Assembly: GCA_032622095.1 (NCBI GenBank)
Contig: CP136061.1
Location: forward strand, 5,714,734-5,778,733
Length of the DNA stretch: 64,000 nucleotides
Direction of reading: 5' to 3'
Source: Siphonodentalium dalli
Taxonomy: Eukaryota; Mollusca; Scaphopoda; Gadilida; Siphonodentaliidae
This document shows, piece after piece, positions 50,586 to 60,615 of this stretch. The notes under the pieces are model-generated. The model saw only the letters and a program-made list of their open reading frames with translations, ran no database searches and had not been told where the DNA came from. The position numbers were made by a program, and so were the translations under genes. The first letter of the stretch is position 1. The number at the start of each line of letters is the position of its first letter.

Positions 50586-53174
50586 TCAGTGACAGTATTT
50601 ATGAAATCTACCGGTTCTGTCAATATAGAGTCCAACTGCTAGAAATATGTTCTCATTTTCTTCCGCTGATAAATTATCAGATCCTTTCAATAGTATATCA
50701 CATGTTATTGTATATGGTAATTTTTAGTTCTCAAGGAATTTTATTCTTTGCTCCCTAAATAGTCGGCAGTATAAGAGGTAGTGCTCCGCAGTTTCAATGC
50801 TTCCACGTGCACATGATGGGTCATCTTTAAGATAATTTTCTTTCAAATCTGAATTCAGATTGCTACACTTCGTTCTTATCCTAGTATGATAAATTTGATA
50901 AATTTGGCTTTCTCTGCTAGTTGCTGTGTAATAATACGATTTTGGTTCGGAGGCATCTTTGTGTATAAGTGATTTAAATTCTTCTAGGGTGGTACAGTTT
51001 TTTTCGTCATCAGGCAATTTGTTCCATTCGATAGTTGTTGAAGGGAGAACAGTGTCCCTGTAAGCATTGTAATTATATGGAGGTACCCGTAGGGGAATAT
51101 ATCTCATATCATAGTTGTCTGCTGATCGCGACGTTTTGGGGAATAGGTGGTAGAGATATGATGGTGCTTTACCAATTTTCATTTTCAGAAATTGTATCAG
51201 TTTGGCCTTTTTTCTGCGGGCGGCAAGTGTCTCACACCCTGCCTCTTCAAGGAGTTTTTCCTTTTTTAGACTTCTTGTTGCCCCAGTGACAATTCTGGCA
51301 GCTTCATATTGTAATTCTTCTAATAATCTTGAATCTTCAGCGGAGCAATTGTCCCAAACAGGGCTAGCATATTCTAATAGGGGTCGAATGAACGCAGTAT
51401 ATATCCTTTCAAGTGCTCTCCTGTTCAGTTGAAATTTATGTTTTCTAAGGATACCCACTCTTTTCCATGCCCGGGAAAGTATGTCCTCGATATGATTACT
51501 CCACTCCCCATGATCATTAAATGTCAATCCCAAGTGTTTGTGTATTTTTACTTCTTGAATTGTCACTCCAGATAGGTTAAGAGTTGGATGGTAAGTCTCA
51601 TTCTTTTTACGGGAAATCAACATAGTCTCTGTTTTTTGAGGGTTGAAAGTAACCAACCATTTGTTTGCCCAATCTGAGATTTTGTTCATATCCTCATTTA
51701 ATAAGTTTGCAGCTAGAACTGGGTCTTCCACTGCTAAATATATTGAAGTGTCATCAGCAAACAAACGTATATTACTGATAACACCATCTGTTATGTCATT
51801 TATGTAAATAAGAAAGAGTAAAGGCCCAATTATGGATCCTTGAGGGACCCCAGCATTGATCTTACCCCACTCTGATGTAGTATTTTCTAGCACTACGCGT
51901 TGCTCTCTATGAGAAAGATAGTTTTGCATCAGCCTCAGTAATTTGCCTTCAATTCCAATGTATTCCAATTTGCTTATTAAACCCTTATGCCATACTTTAT
52001 CGAAGGCCTTACTTATATCCATAAAAGTGCACCGAACTTCTTTCCCATTGTCAAGTGAGTTGCTAATATGGTCATATATATCCGTTAACTGGAATACCGC
52101 ACCATCGCCTGCAGTGAAGCCAGATTGTAAATTTGAAATTAGCCTATGTCCATGGACAAATGTTATTACTTTATTATATATGCACCTTTCAAATGCCTTT
52201 GACAGGCAACTGAGTAATGATACTGGTCGGTAGTTACTGGGAATAGCTGGGTCACCTTTCTTAAATATAGGGACAACGTTAGCTTGTTTCCACTCAGATG
52301 GAAAAAATGAATTTTCCAGAAATATGTTGAATATATGTAACAAAGGTACACATAGGGATTCCGCACAGTATTTGAGTACCTTGGGGCTAATTGAGTCGGG
52401 TCCAATTGCTTTTGCTGGATTTTGTGATTTTAATGCAGTGAATACATCATCATAATTTAATTTTATGTGGTCAAGTTTGGGTTTTCCCTTATCATGATCC
52501 AATTTTGGCACTAATCTATTCTTATCATTTAATGATGATATCTCACAAAAGTGAGTATTAAGGCATTCAGCTTTCTGAAAGTTGTCTGTCAGGAAGCTAC
52601 CATCTGACTGCAATGGGGGGATTTGTTTACGAGTTTCATTCATGACAAATTTATTCATCGTTTTCCACCATATTGAAGATTCAGTGTTTTCATTATTTAG
52701 TATTATTTCATTCTTAGATATGTAGTCCCTTTTAGCTTTTCTTATTGCATCTACAACTTCATTACGAATAGCTCGGAATTTTGCCCAGTTATTTATAGTT
52801 TGTGTTTTCTTGGCCACTTTATGTGACCTCTTTCTTTTTCGAATTAACTTTCTAATACCACAGGTTAACCAAGGTGGGGTATCACTTCTTATTTTAACTT
52901 GTTTATGTGGGATATTTTCTTTAACAGTCTGCATTATTACATTAGTTACTTTATTGGTTATTTGGTTTAGGGGAAGGTTTTTTAGTTCCTTTCTGAAATT
53001 CCATTTATTAATTTGGTCATTAATAGCATCATAATTTGCGTCTGAGTAATCCCAAACAATTCTTTCCAATAATTCATTGTTTTGTTTTTGGGGTGCTTTT
53101 AATTTGATTAGGACAGGACAGTGGTATCTTATTTGCTGTGATGGGATAAATGAGCCAATGACTTCAGTATTATC
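50586..53174 (-). pseudogene. LINE-A ORF2, 3' part: reverse transcriptase and C-terminal region
   Basis: CR1/Jockey-group non-LTR reverse transcriptase, which copies LINE RNA at the nicked target. The long open frame starts at an ATG at 53216, but its first 14 codons belong to the inserted TIR element; LINE sequence begins at Asp15 (53174). Visible blocks (numbered in that frame): end of the endonuclease (21-38), 'NYRPVSLL' ~328, 'LQSGFTAGDG' ~363, catalytic Asp400 in 'FMDISKAFDKVWH', 'GVPQGSIIGPLLF' ~456, and catalytic FADD 486-489. The thumb follows, then a C-H-C knuckle-like 'ETAEHYLLYC' near 805. TAA at 50724-50726 is followed in frame by ~45 more plausible codons ('LLKGSDNLSAEENENIF') to TGA 50586-50588, so the TAA is probably a nonsense mutation. 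The endonuclease SDH position reads R-Y-H. Confidence 0.9.
53167..53174. repeat. Target-site duplication of the TIR element, left copy
   Basis: GTATTATC, repeated at 62720-62727. If the element is taken to start at CATAGA, the duplication is the 7 bp GTATTAT; if the last C is counted it is 8 bp. Confidence 0.85.
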
Positions 53175-53241
53175 ATAGACTAAAAATAGGATAGACGTCG
53201 CACTCATGGTTATCAATCTGTAACGCTACTGGACGTCGCCA

Positions 53242-53288
53242 TTGGTTGGTTGGTTGGTTGGTTGTAATTTCCTCCGTTGTCTTCGGAG
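53242..53288 (-). repeat. LINE-B 3' terminus: hairpin and (AACC)5 tail
   Basis: Plus strand shows (TTGG)5 at 53242-53264, then CTCCG (53272-53276) and CGGAG (53284-53288). In LINE orientation this is a 5 bp stem with a 7 nt loop ~8 nt ahead of the AACC repeats, a likely recognition element for the LINE's own RT. Confidence 0.7.
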
Positions 53289-53625
53289 AACCCTGTATTA
53301 AACAGGTACACAATATCGACTGCTGATCAGTTTCTGGTAAGAGGATTAGTTTCCAGCAGCAGTAGATAGTCAGAAGGAATGTAGGAAGAATTTTCCAAGA
53401 ATAGCAGGAGTGAGTTCCGCAAGTATTACCGCACATACATGTATACTATATACCACTATTATATTAGATTGATAGAGGTTAGTATCGAGCATAGATTATG
53501 CACTATTTCAGAGAGTTAATGATTTGTAGTCGTTAGTGCTAGTAGTTAGTATAATCTTCAAATAAATCAAACAATGAAATTTGACTTGAGTCCATGATTA
53601 GATTTTGATTGCCTTGGTTGTCACC

Positions 53626-56600
53626 TTACGTCTGTTTGCTGATGGTAGCTGCTCGGAAATTATGCAGCTCGAAAATCATTGCTCGACTGATATGTTCGAT
53701 CTTTTGAACCAGGTCCCAGTTATTACCGATTAGGTTGGAAATTCTAATATGGGTACAGTCGAGTAAGCAGTGCAGCATTAACTGTTCAGAACAACTAATC
53801 TCCTCTGCAACATCTGGACAGCAACCATTGGAAAGTAGATTCTTCATCGCCTTAATGTGATTACTTCGAACTTCTTCACTAGCTGAGCACTCAAGAAGAA
53901 AGTGCTCACGATTTTCTGGCTTTTCCTTACATAGCAGACAGGTTGGAGAGACTTCAAACTGGTTGAATTGGTGTCTATTTGCTTGAAGTATGTATGTTCC
54001 CGTGACTAGTTTTGCTTTCACCATCGCCTTCTTCACTTCCCTTTCATTTGCTGGTACGCTCTTCCATAGTGTATGACTCTCAGCTGTCGGGTGACTTTGT
54101 AGACTTAAAAATCTCAACGAAGGTTTACTTTGCATCTCCTCGGTCCATAATGTGTTGAAATAGCTATCGACAGCTGAGTCCATCTGTCTTTTCCAAGTTG
54201 CCTTGTCCAGAGGATTCTTAATAATGTCGAAGGCGGATGGGAGTTGGTATTTAGCCAGCACTCTTCTTATGTATGAAAACCAGCTTCTGTCACCGATGTC
54301 CTTAACAGCAAGCTGTCTGTTGGCAAGTTTATGCTCGGGTGAGTTAACTCGCATAGCCACTCTATGGAACAGTGTTAAGGCATTCTTTTCTAAACTGGCC
54401 GTGATCGGGAGGGTACCCACAAGCATATAGGCTGCAACGTTCGGACATCTGGATGGTAAATTTTGCAAATCCTTGATAAGACCCATTTCGTATTTCTTCA
54501 GAGCTTGCTGCTCTCCTTCAAGTAGTGTCATCACTTCCAGCCCGTAAGTAATCCGTGGTCTACCAAACAAGGTATACAGCCTGTATGATAGGTATGGGTT
54601 AATTCCATTCTTCCCATGTAGGCCTGCTCCCAGGATAGCATACAGAGATCTTCTACCTTTCTGGATCCGTTGGTCTATCATATCACTCTTTTGATTAGAG
54701 CGGGTCAACCCCAGATGTACCGTTCTGTTTGTCTCTCTGATTGTATCTTCTCCCATCTTCCATTCATCGTGCTCATTCATTCTCTTTTTGGATGCATTGA
54801 AGATAACAATGTCGCTTTTCGTAGGGTTGATCGTCACTCTATCTTTAGAGGAGATATTGTGTACTGTGTCGAGTGAGAGTTGTAAATCCTCCGGGTTTGT
54901 CGCTAGTATTGCTATGTCATCGGCTACTACAGGAGCACCAAGGTAGATACTGCCAATGGAAGCTCCGATCCTATTTGACTCCAGAGTATTGATGAGATCG
55001 TTGTTATATCTTTTATATAGTGCTGGTGAGAGTTTAGCCCCTTGTCGAATACCTTGACCAGTGTTGAATGTGTCGCCAAGTAGTCCATTCCATTTAATCC
55101 GCGTGCATGCTTGAGTTTGTAGCATGTTGATGAGGATCCACATGGTACCTCTCACCCCGCTGTGAAATAGTTTCCTCATAAGATGGTGATGGCTCACTTT
55201 GTCGAAGGCTTTGGCAGCGTCCAGCGTCACCAGAGCAATGGGCTTTTTCATCTCTTTGGATTCATTTATTACCTCGGAAACTATTAGAGCTGCATGGGCT
55301 GGCGAGCTGTTTTCCGTGAAGCCAGATTGTAGTTGATTTTGTGAGTTGTTCAGGGTGTTGCATATTCGTTTGTAAATGATGTCCTCTAGAATTTTACTTA
55401 TTACTGGTGTTACTGTAATTCCCCTGTAATTTCCTGGCAGCTTCTTATCCTTTTCTTTCTTGAGTATTGGTGTTAAGAGTCCATCCTTCAGGATTTCAGG
55501 AACAGATTTGAGAGCCACTATGTCGTTAATGATGTCCGTGACTGCACATGTAATACTCCAACCCCCGAGTTTGAGATGCTCGGCTGTCAATCCAAGGTAA
55601 TCAGCAGCTTTTCCATTAGACAGTCTACGTATAGCCCTATCAACTTCAGAGGGGTCGACTACTGGCGACAGTGAGGTATCTTCAGCTTCGGCTTCAACTA
55701 TGGATTGGATTACCAGCTGCTCCATTTTAACTGTCTCATCAAATTCCTTACTGAAGGCAGAATTTTCCTCTGGGGTGGCAAGATTGCTGAAATGGTCGGT
55801 CCAACCGTTGAGTATATCCTCCTCATCTTCAAGTAGTTGATTATTGACGACTAGCTGTTGGGTAGATGTTGTTGTATTCACTCTCTGCTTCCTGACCAGT
55901 TTGAAGAAGGCTTTACTATCCATCTCTGATGTTGTCATAATCTCCTCATAGTAAGCAACCCTTTTTTGTGCTTCTTGTTGTCTTTGGAGCTGTCGAAACA
56001 TTTTTTTAGCGGCTTTCATAGTATCGTATTCCATTCCTCTGACTCTTCCTTGCGTCTTCCATTTGTAGAAGGCCATTTTAGCCTTATTGCATGCTTCCTT
56101 AATCTCCGCGCTCCAGTGCCTTGCCCTGTTTGAAAGATTTTTTGATGGTTTGGGTTGTCTAGGAATATTGTTGTCAGCGGCTGTATGTAGGACATGACTC
56201 AGTTGAATCACCTTTTGATTTATGTCGTGTGTGTATGCGGCTGGTTCATTATCTAATCCTGATATGGATATTAATTCTTCCACAGATGCTAGGTAGCCCG
56301 CTTTGTCGCATTTTGCCCAGGACGGTTTCTTTGTTGCTGCTTGTGTTGGTGGCTTATCTACTCCATTCTGCAAGTTCCTTGTTGTTGACATTTTCGTACA
56401 AGTATGAATAGTAGCAGATATTAATGAATGATCTGATGTGTTGCACGCTTCTCTGCCCATGTTGACGATATTGATGAGGAAGTCTTTGCATAAGTTACAT
56501 GACAGCAGGAAATAGTCGATGAGGGATGAATTCTTGCCATCGTGATGATAGAATGTTGGAGTAGTTGGGTAATCTTGAGGTAGAATCAACTTGACATCTA

Positions 56601-57558
56601 ATTTCAGGTTCCTTAGAGCAGAATCGTTCTCATTGGGAGGCTCCCGGTGAAGTGAGCCGTTAAGGTCGCCTGCGACGATGATTAGATGAGAGTCCTGATA
56701 TTTTAAGACGATCTCACGGACAGCATCTAGACAGCCAACATAGATTGATTTGTTAGAGTTATTTCCTCGACTGGGTAGGTAGCAGTTGATAATACAGACT
56801 GGCCATGGGTTGGTATCCAGTCGTATAGCGCAGATGCTTTTATTGCCGTCAGGAAGCTTCTTGACAAGTGTGTCTAAACTCTTCTTCCATATGATAGAGA
56901 CACCACCATATCCTCTGATTCTCTCCTTGTGGTTGATCGGGTCGTCCTCATCTACGTATCTTGAGAAGTGATTGTGATTGTTTCCGATAATTTTATTTAT
57001 TTCTTCTTCTTCAAATTTGAACATCCAATGTTCTTGTAGTAGTAGGATGTCATATTTATGTAGCATTTGATTTAAATATACATGATTTCCTCTGATGTTC
57101 TGCACATTGATTGACGCCAAGGTGGTTGAGACTGTTTTGACACATTCCTCGGTGGACTGTTCATTGATTGGTATTGGGCTTGATGGTGTACATTGTGATT
57201 TGACTGTGAGTTTTGATGGTGGAGGTTGGGATGTGTCGTTTGGGGATTGTCTGTGTGTATTGTCCGTCGGCGTGGATATTGACTGTGGCATGTCACTTGG
57301 ATAGACTGATCGGTTGTTATCGTGCTTTGATATTTCCTGGGGTATTTCCTCCTCTCGGGTAAATTTTCCTGAGGTGTTTGTTTCATGGAGTTTTGCTGCT
57401 GATTTAATGGCGGCCCCTGGAGATCCACTTCCCTTCCATACTGTATGTTTGGGTTTGCTATACATTCGTTTCTCAGCCTCGGTGGTAAGTTGGGCTTGTG
57501 TTTCCTTGTCGCTTTTATCTTCTTTTGGATACGCGTTGAAGCATTTATGTTGTTCCAA
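53626..57558 (-). CDS. LINE-B ORF2: APE endonuclease + reverse transcriptase
   Basis: A 1310-residue protein that nicks target DNA and primes reverse transcription. Residues 1-144 are polar and disordered-looking and overlap ORF1 in another frame. The APE endonuclease domain spans ~145-385: Asn in 'SINVQNIRG' (151), Glu176 in 'LLQEHW', 'GDLNGS' 297-302, 'LIDYF' Asp348 and 'SDH' 375-377, so all catalytic positions are present. RT spans ~640-910: 'NYRGITVTPVISK' ~710, 'LQSGFTENSS' ~743, Asp780 in 'TLDAAKAFDKV', 'GIRQGAKLSPALY' ~836 and the catalytic ADD 879-881. A C-H-C knuckle (C1207, C1210, H1219, C1224) lies near the C-terminus. No stop or shift is seen. The true start may be internal, or expression may need frameshifting or reinitiation from ORF1. 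It belongs to the APE-type LINEs (CR1/L2/Jockey groups); the exact clade is undecided. Confidence 0.93.
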   Translation of the reverse strand: MEQHKCFNAYPKEDKSDKETQAQLTTEAEKRMYSKPKHTVWKGSGSPGAAIKSAAKLHETNTSGKFTREEEIPQEISKHDNNRSVYPSDMPQSISTPTDNTHRQSPNDTSQPPPSKLTVKSQCTPSSPIPINEQSTEECVKTVSTTLASINVQNIRGNHVYLNQMLHKYDILLLQEHWMFKFEEEEINKIIGNNHNHFSRYVDEDDPINHKERIRGYGGVSIIWKKSLDTLVKKLPDGNKSICAIRLDTNPWPVCIINCYLPSRGNNSNKSIYVGCLDAVREIVLKYQDSHLIIVAGDLNGSLHREPPNENDSALRNLKLDVKLILPQDYPTTPTFYHHDGKNSSLIDYFLLSCNLCKDFLINIVNMGREACNTSDHSLISATIHTCTKMSTTRNLQNGVDKPPTQAATKKPSWAKCDKAGYLASVEELISISGLDNEPAAYTHDINQKVIQLSHVLHTAADNNIPRQPKPSKNLSNRARHWSAEIKEACNKAKMAFYKWKTQGRVRGMEYDTMKAAKKMFRQLQRQQEAQKRVAYYEEIMTTSEMDSKAFFKLVRKQRVNTTTSTQQLVVNNQLLEDEEDILNGWTDHFSNLATPEENSAFSKEFDETVKMEQLVIQSIVEAEAEDTSLSPVVDPSEVDRAIRRLSNGKAADYLGLTAEHLKLGGWSITCAVTDIINDIVALKSVPEILKDGLLTPILKKEKDKKLPGNYRGITVTPVISKILEDIIYKRICNTLNNSQNQLQSGFTENSSPAHAALIVSEVINESKEMKKPIALVTLDAAKAFDKVSHHHLMRKLFHSGVRGTMWILINMLQTQACTRIKWNGLLGDTFNTGQGIRQGAKLSPALYKRYNNDLINTLESNRIGASIGSIYLGAPVVADDIAILATNPEDLQLSLDTVHNISSKDRVTINPTKSDIVIFNASKKRMNEHDEWKMGEDTIRETNRTVHLGLTRSNQKSDMIDQRIQKGRRSLYAILGAGLHGKNGINPYLSYRLYTLFGRPRITYGLEVMTLLEGEQQALKKYEMGLIKDLQNLPSRCPNVAAYMLVGTLPITASLEKNALTLFHRVAMRVNSPEHKLANRQLAVKDIGDRSWFSYIRRVLAKYQLPSAFDIIKNPLDKATWKRQMDSAVDSYFNTLWTEEMQSKPSLRFLSLQSHPTAESHTLWKSVPANEREVKKAMVKAKLVTGTYILQANRHQFNQFEVSPTCLLCKEKPENREHFLLECSASEEVRSNHIKAMKNLLSNGCCPDVAEEISCSEQLMLHCLLDCTHIRISNLIGNNWDLVQKIEHISRAMIFELHNFRAATISKQT
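57072..57558 (-). other. ORF1/ORF2 overlap of ~487 nt
   Basis: ORF2 is in the -1 phase relative to ORF1 (start-to-start distance 1910 nt). Both frames stay open for the whole 487 nt. This leaves room for ribosomal frameshifting, reinitiation, or an ORF2 start deeper in the overlap; the endonuclease homology only begins near the end of it. Confidence 0.8.
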
Positions 57559-59468
57559 TCCTTGAAGGGACTCTTCTGGGTTGCCGGTTTGTGATAGGAT
57601 TGATTCGGTATGGAGGTGTTGGTTGAGGCTCGGCCATGCCCTAAAAAATTATGCTGATGTTGATAGGAGCCATTTTCCTCCGTTTCGGGTTGGGTATGTG
57701 AAATATTTTGGTAATCATAAGGCCCTCGTTGATTCTGCAATCTGGTCATAGCATTGTAGTTGGATGTTGCATGATCATTGTAGTTCATTTCTTCTGGGCG
57801 ATACACAGGACCTGGAGTTTTTGTACACGTATGTGGTGAAGGAAAGGAATGGAAATCTTTCTGATGACGACTAGCATTATCGTATTTGTTTTGTTCGATA
57901 ATAAGTTTACAACTCCTCTGTTCCAACTGCAGTAGCTTCATCTCGGTCGACAGCTGCTCTATTTTGGTGAGTAGTAGATCCATGTTCAAGCTTGGTTGTA
58001 CGTACACAGCTTCTTGTCCAATGCTCTTCAATGTTTCGGGTATCATATCTGCAGCTACTTTGATTTTAAGTGTAGCAATAGTTTTATCCTTTTCCGTGTT
58101 GAGGTCTTCCAGTCTTATTATTTCTGCCCTACAGGCTGTGATTTGTTTTGCAGCCTCCTCAGCCTTGAACTCTATTTTCGATGGCTTCTTCTTTGCAACA
58201 CGCTTTATATGAGTCTGAGCGCCCGCAGGAACCTCTTCTTCGTTGACATTGGAGGTGACTGTCTGACTTCCGTTCTGAGAGTTTTCAACGGTAGTATTTA
58301 CTGTTTGGTGGACATGTTGTGCAGTTATTTTGTTAATTGTTGCACCATTGGTTACTGGATCGTCGTCAACAGCATTATCTTGCTGCATGAGTGGTTCGAT
58401 ATCTAAATGAGTGTCTTCCGCAAGTTCTAAGGACTCTGTTTGTATAAGTTTACAGCTTGCACATGTAAAGTCTAAGTCTATGTCGGTGATAGCATACACT
58501 TCGTATTCATCATCGCTGAGATGCTGGCATTCAATATGGTACCAAGATAGGCATTTACAACATTCTATGGTTTTGCCAACCAGATCCTTCTTGCAGATTG
58601 GGCACTCGTCGATTGTGCACTCACTAGTGTTCCCTGAGAAATTAAGATCTTCACTTGCAGGGTGTGCCGTTTGGTCATTCAAATGAGATATTTGTATCAG
58701 CTTCTTAACTTCGGTGATGGAGTCATCCAGAGATTTTCGCATCCACTTCTTGACTTCGGTGATGGAATCGTCCAGAGAAGATTCGGATGAAGTGACTGGT
58801 TTTGGGTGTAGAGGGTGGTCTATCTGTAGCATCATATCAGTACTAGACTTAGCACAACACTGCGATGAAATTTGATTGAAGCTGTCGGTGATCAGTTGTT
58901 TTGTTATCTCTTTCAACCGCATATATCGCTTGCTCGTGTTAATTTTCAAGAGTATTTGGTTGTGGTCCTCAACAAATAGGTCTGCATGCTTTCCATTAAC
59001 CATAAATTTGTATTGTGTTAGGTAAAACATTATCGTGTATCGGAGACATCCTGACCTGTCCTGTCCTGTCCTGTTGAATATCTGCAATTTGTGTTCCGGG
59101 TTTTTTACTTCAGTCAAATCTGTTCGTACTTCACTCTTGATCTTATATACCCCGGCTTCATCTGCTTTTATATCTTCATAGTACTGTAAAGCTGTAGCTG
59201 TATATAACTCAAATGCCTTCTTGTTTAATGTATATATATGGTTCCCGGCTTTCACTGTGTGGTCTATTTCTTCTCTACTTTCCGCAGTTTTACTCTTCTT
59301 GATAGATTTTTTATCATTCAGCTTATAAGACTTCTTCCCACCATTAACATTTTGAAACTTCACCTGCAGTCGACTGCTCCTCCTCTCATACAGTAACTCG
59401 CTGCACTCAGCCATTTTACTGGGTGGTTGAACTTGAAAGTTGATGACTAAAAAGGAAAACTGCACCAC
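57072..59468 (-). CDS. LINE-B ORF1: PHD-finger, coiled-coil protein
   Basis: A 798-residue ORF1 protein, presumed to bind the LINE RNA. Met19 (59414, 'MAECSELLYERR') is a likelier start than Met1, whose first residues look like untranslated sequence. Residues ~140-180 hold 'TQYKFMVNGKHADLFV', a block I associate with invertebrate LINE ORF1s. A tandem duplication 'SLDDSITEVKK' occurs at ~231 and ~246. The PHD zinc finger (C4HC3) is C289, C292, C303, C306, H311, C314, C336, C339. Coiled coil is likely at ~433-470 and ~495-525. The tail is Gln/Asn/His/Pro-rich and basic, fitting nucleic-acid binding. The last ~162 codons overlap ORF2. PHD fingers in ORF1 are known from several CR1/L2-group LINEs and may help target chromatin. 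Confidence 0.9.
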   Translation of the reverse strand: MVQFSFLVINFQVQPPSKMAECSELLYERRSSRLQVKFQNVNGGKKSYKLNDKKSIKKSKTAESREEIDHTVKAGNHIYTLNKKAFELYTATALQYYEDIKADEAGVYKIKSEVRTDLTEVKNPEHKLQIFNRTGQDRSGCLRYTIMFYLTQYKFMVNGKHADLFVEDHNQILLKINTSKRYMRLKEITKQLITDSFNQISSQCCAKSSTDMMLQIDHPLHPKPVTSSESSLDDSITEVKKWMRKSLDDSITEVKKLIQISHLNDQTAHPASEDLNFSGNTSECTIDECPICKKDLVGKTIECCKCLSWYHIECQHLSDDEYEVYAITDIDLDFTCASCKLIQTESLELAEDTHLDIEPLMQQDNAVDDDPVTNGATINKITAQHVHQTVNTTVENSQNGSQTVTSNVNEEEVPAGAQTHIKRVAKKKPSKIEFKAEEAAKQITACRAEIIRLEDLNTEKDKTIATLKIKVAADMIPETLKSIGQEAVYVQPSLNMDLLLTKIEQLSTEMKLLQLEQRSCKLIIEQNKYDNASRHQKDFHSFPSPHTCTKTPGPVYRPEEMNYNDHATSNYNAMTRLQNQRGPYDYQNISHTQPETEENGSYQHQHNFLGHGRASTNTSIPNQSYHKPATQKSPFKDWNNINASTRIQKKIKATRKHKPNLPPRLRNECIANPNIQYGREVDLQGPPLNQQQNSMKQTPQENLPERRKYPRKYQSTITTDQSIQVTCHSQYPRRRTIHTDNPQTTHPNLHHQNSQSNHNVHHQAQYQSMNSPPRNVSKQSQPPWRQSMCRTSEEIMYI

Positions 59469-60133
59469 TCGCTCAAATGTACATCAAAATGTTATTGTAA
59501 TTTCACCTCATTAATCTTTGACACTTACTAGCATATCACCGGTGAAAAGCGATCACATTTAACGCGAATAAATTCAAAATCAACAGAGCATGATCAGACA
59601 CCTGACCAGGTGGAAATATTCGCGTAGAAAGACCTTGATTCTTGAATTATATTATTGTTTATAAAATGTTCAAAACTAGCTACTTTTCCTATCACTGTTA
59701 GTAGGGTTAGTCTTGTGAGTAGCAGTAAGAATGACTGAGGAGTGAGGTCTCAGAAAGTGGATATACCAGAAATTGATCAGTAATATGCTCTTAAAAACAG
59801 TTTGTCAGACAACTTGTGATAAATCGGGGGTGATTGTTCGTCTGTCTTCTATAAATAATCACAAAATCCGGAAATCGAAATAGCAATTTCCCGGAATGAG
59901 AAAAGACGAAAACCGTTGAAACGGAATTACTGTCATACGATTCAAAGTTCGTTTTAGTGAATATAAGTCATCAAATTTCCGAAATAAAGCGATAGAATAG
60001 ACGCGAACAATGAATCCGCACAAATCCTCCAGTTCCCGCCTTGAAATCGATGAAATAACAGTTTTAAACACTAAAACACTCGAAAACTTCAGTAGCAGTA
60101 GAAAGTCCGACTCCCCGTTACGGTTGATGACGG
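59469..60133. other. LINE-B 5' region or flank, no gene
   Basis: No supported gene on either strand. It is probably LINE-B 5' UTR, at least in part; the 5' end cannot be fixed because such LINEs are often truncated without a signature. Confidence 0.5.
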
Positions 60134-60170
60134 AAAAAAAAAAAAAAAAAAAAAAACAAAAAAAAAAAAA
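60134..60170 (+). repeat. Poly-A tract
   Basis: 23 A, one C, then 13 A. It lies immediately before 'CATTGCTT...TTAAGGTAGTTCAG', which resembles the inward right TIR ('CCATTGCTAAAGGTAGTTCA'). It therefore marks approximately where LINE-B ends and the TIR element resumes. Confidence 0.7.
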
Positions 60171-60469
60171 CTCATTGCTTTGGCCCTCAAGCGTTAAGGT
60201 AGTTCAGAAAAGTAGGGGGAGATAATTTTACGTTATATTTACATAGGGTTCGTGTACGGTTGTGAAGAAATACTCGTAATAAAGTACTTTATATTAACTT
60301 TTAATCATAATGCTTTCAATGTGACATTCAATTAATGCCACTAAATACGATTTGGTCCGTGATATGCATTTTCTGGAATGGAAAGTGTCCGTAATTCGAC
60401 GTCAATTACTGCGCTAAATCAAACTCTCGTGTGGCAAGTTGTGCGTATTTTGCGTCCAGGTTTATTTAC

Positions 60470-60615
60470 TCTGATTTCTTACGTATTGTGGGGATTTAGT
60501 TTTGTAATTTTCCTCGATCAGCTAGTGCAAGTATTGGATGATCTGATTTCTTACGTGTAGTGGGGATTTAGTTTTGTAGTTTTCCTAGATCAGCTGGCGC
60601 ACATGTAAGTATTGG
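60470..60615. repeat. 72 bp tandem duplication
   Basis: TCTGATTTCTTACGT at 60470 and again at 60542. The two units share 'GTGGGGATTTAGTTTTGTA' and 'TTTTCCT.GATCAGCT', with a few substitutions. Confidence 0.85.

Larger units (their letters stand above)
53242..60130 (-). mobile_element. LINE-B: two-ORF non-LTR retrotransposon, apparently intact
   Basis: Read on the minus strand: 5' region (upstream limit unsure, between ~59.5 and ~60.13 kb), ORF1 59414 or 59468 to 57072, ORF2 57558 to 53626, a ~360 bp 3' UTR, a small hairpin CTCCG-AAGACAA-CGGAG (53272-53288), and a terminal (AACC)5 repeat (53242-53264). A 3' hairpin plus microsatellite tail is typical of CR1/L2-group LINEs. The copy sits within the left TIR of the host DNA element, right after its GCCATTG block. 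Both ORFs are free of stops, so this is the youngest layer of the nest. No clear target duplication was found. Confidence 0.85.

Noticed and set aside
51035-58686. Plus-strand open frames across the LINEs
   Set aside because: They are antisense shadows of LINE-A and LINE-B coding sequence.
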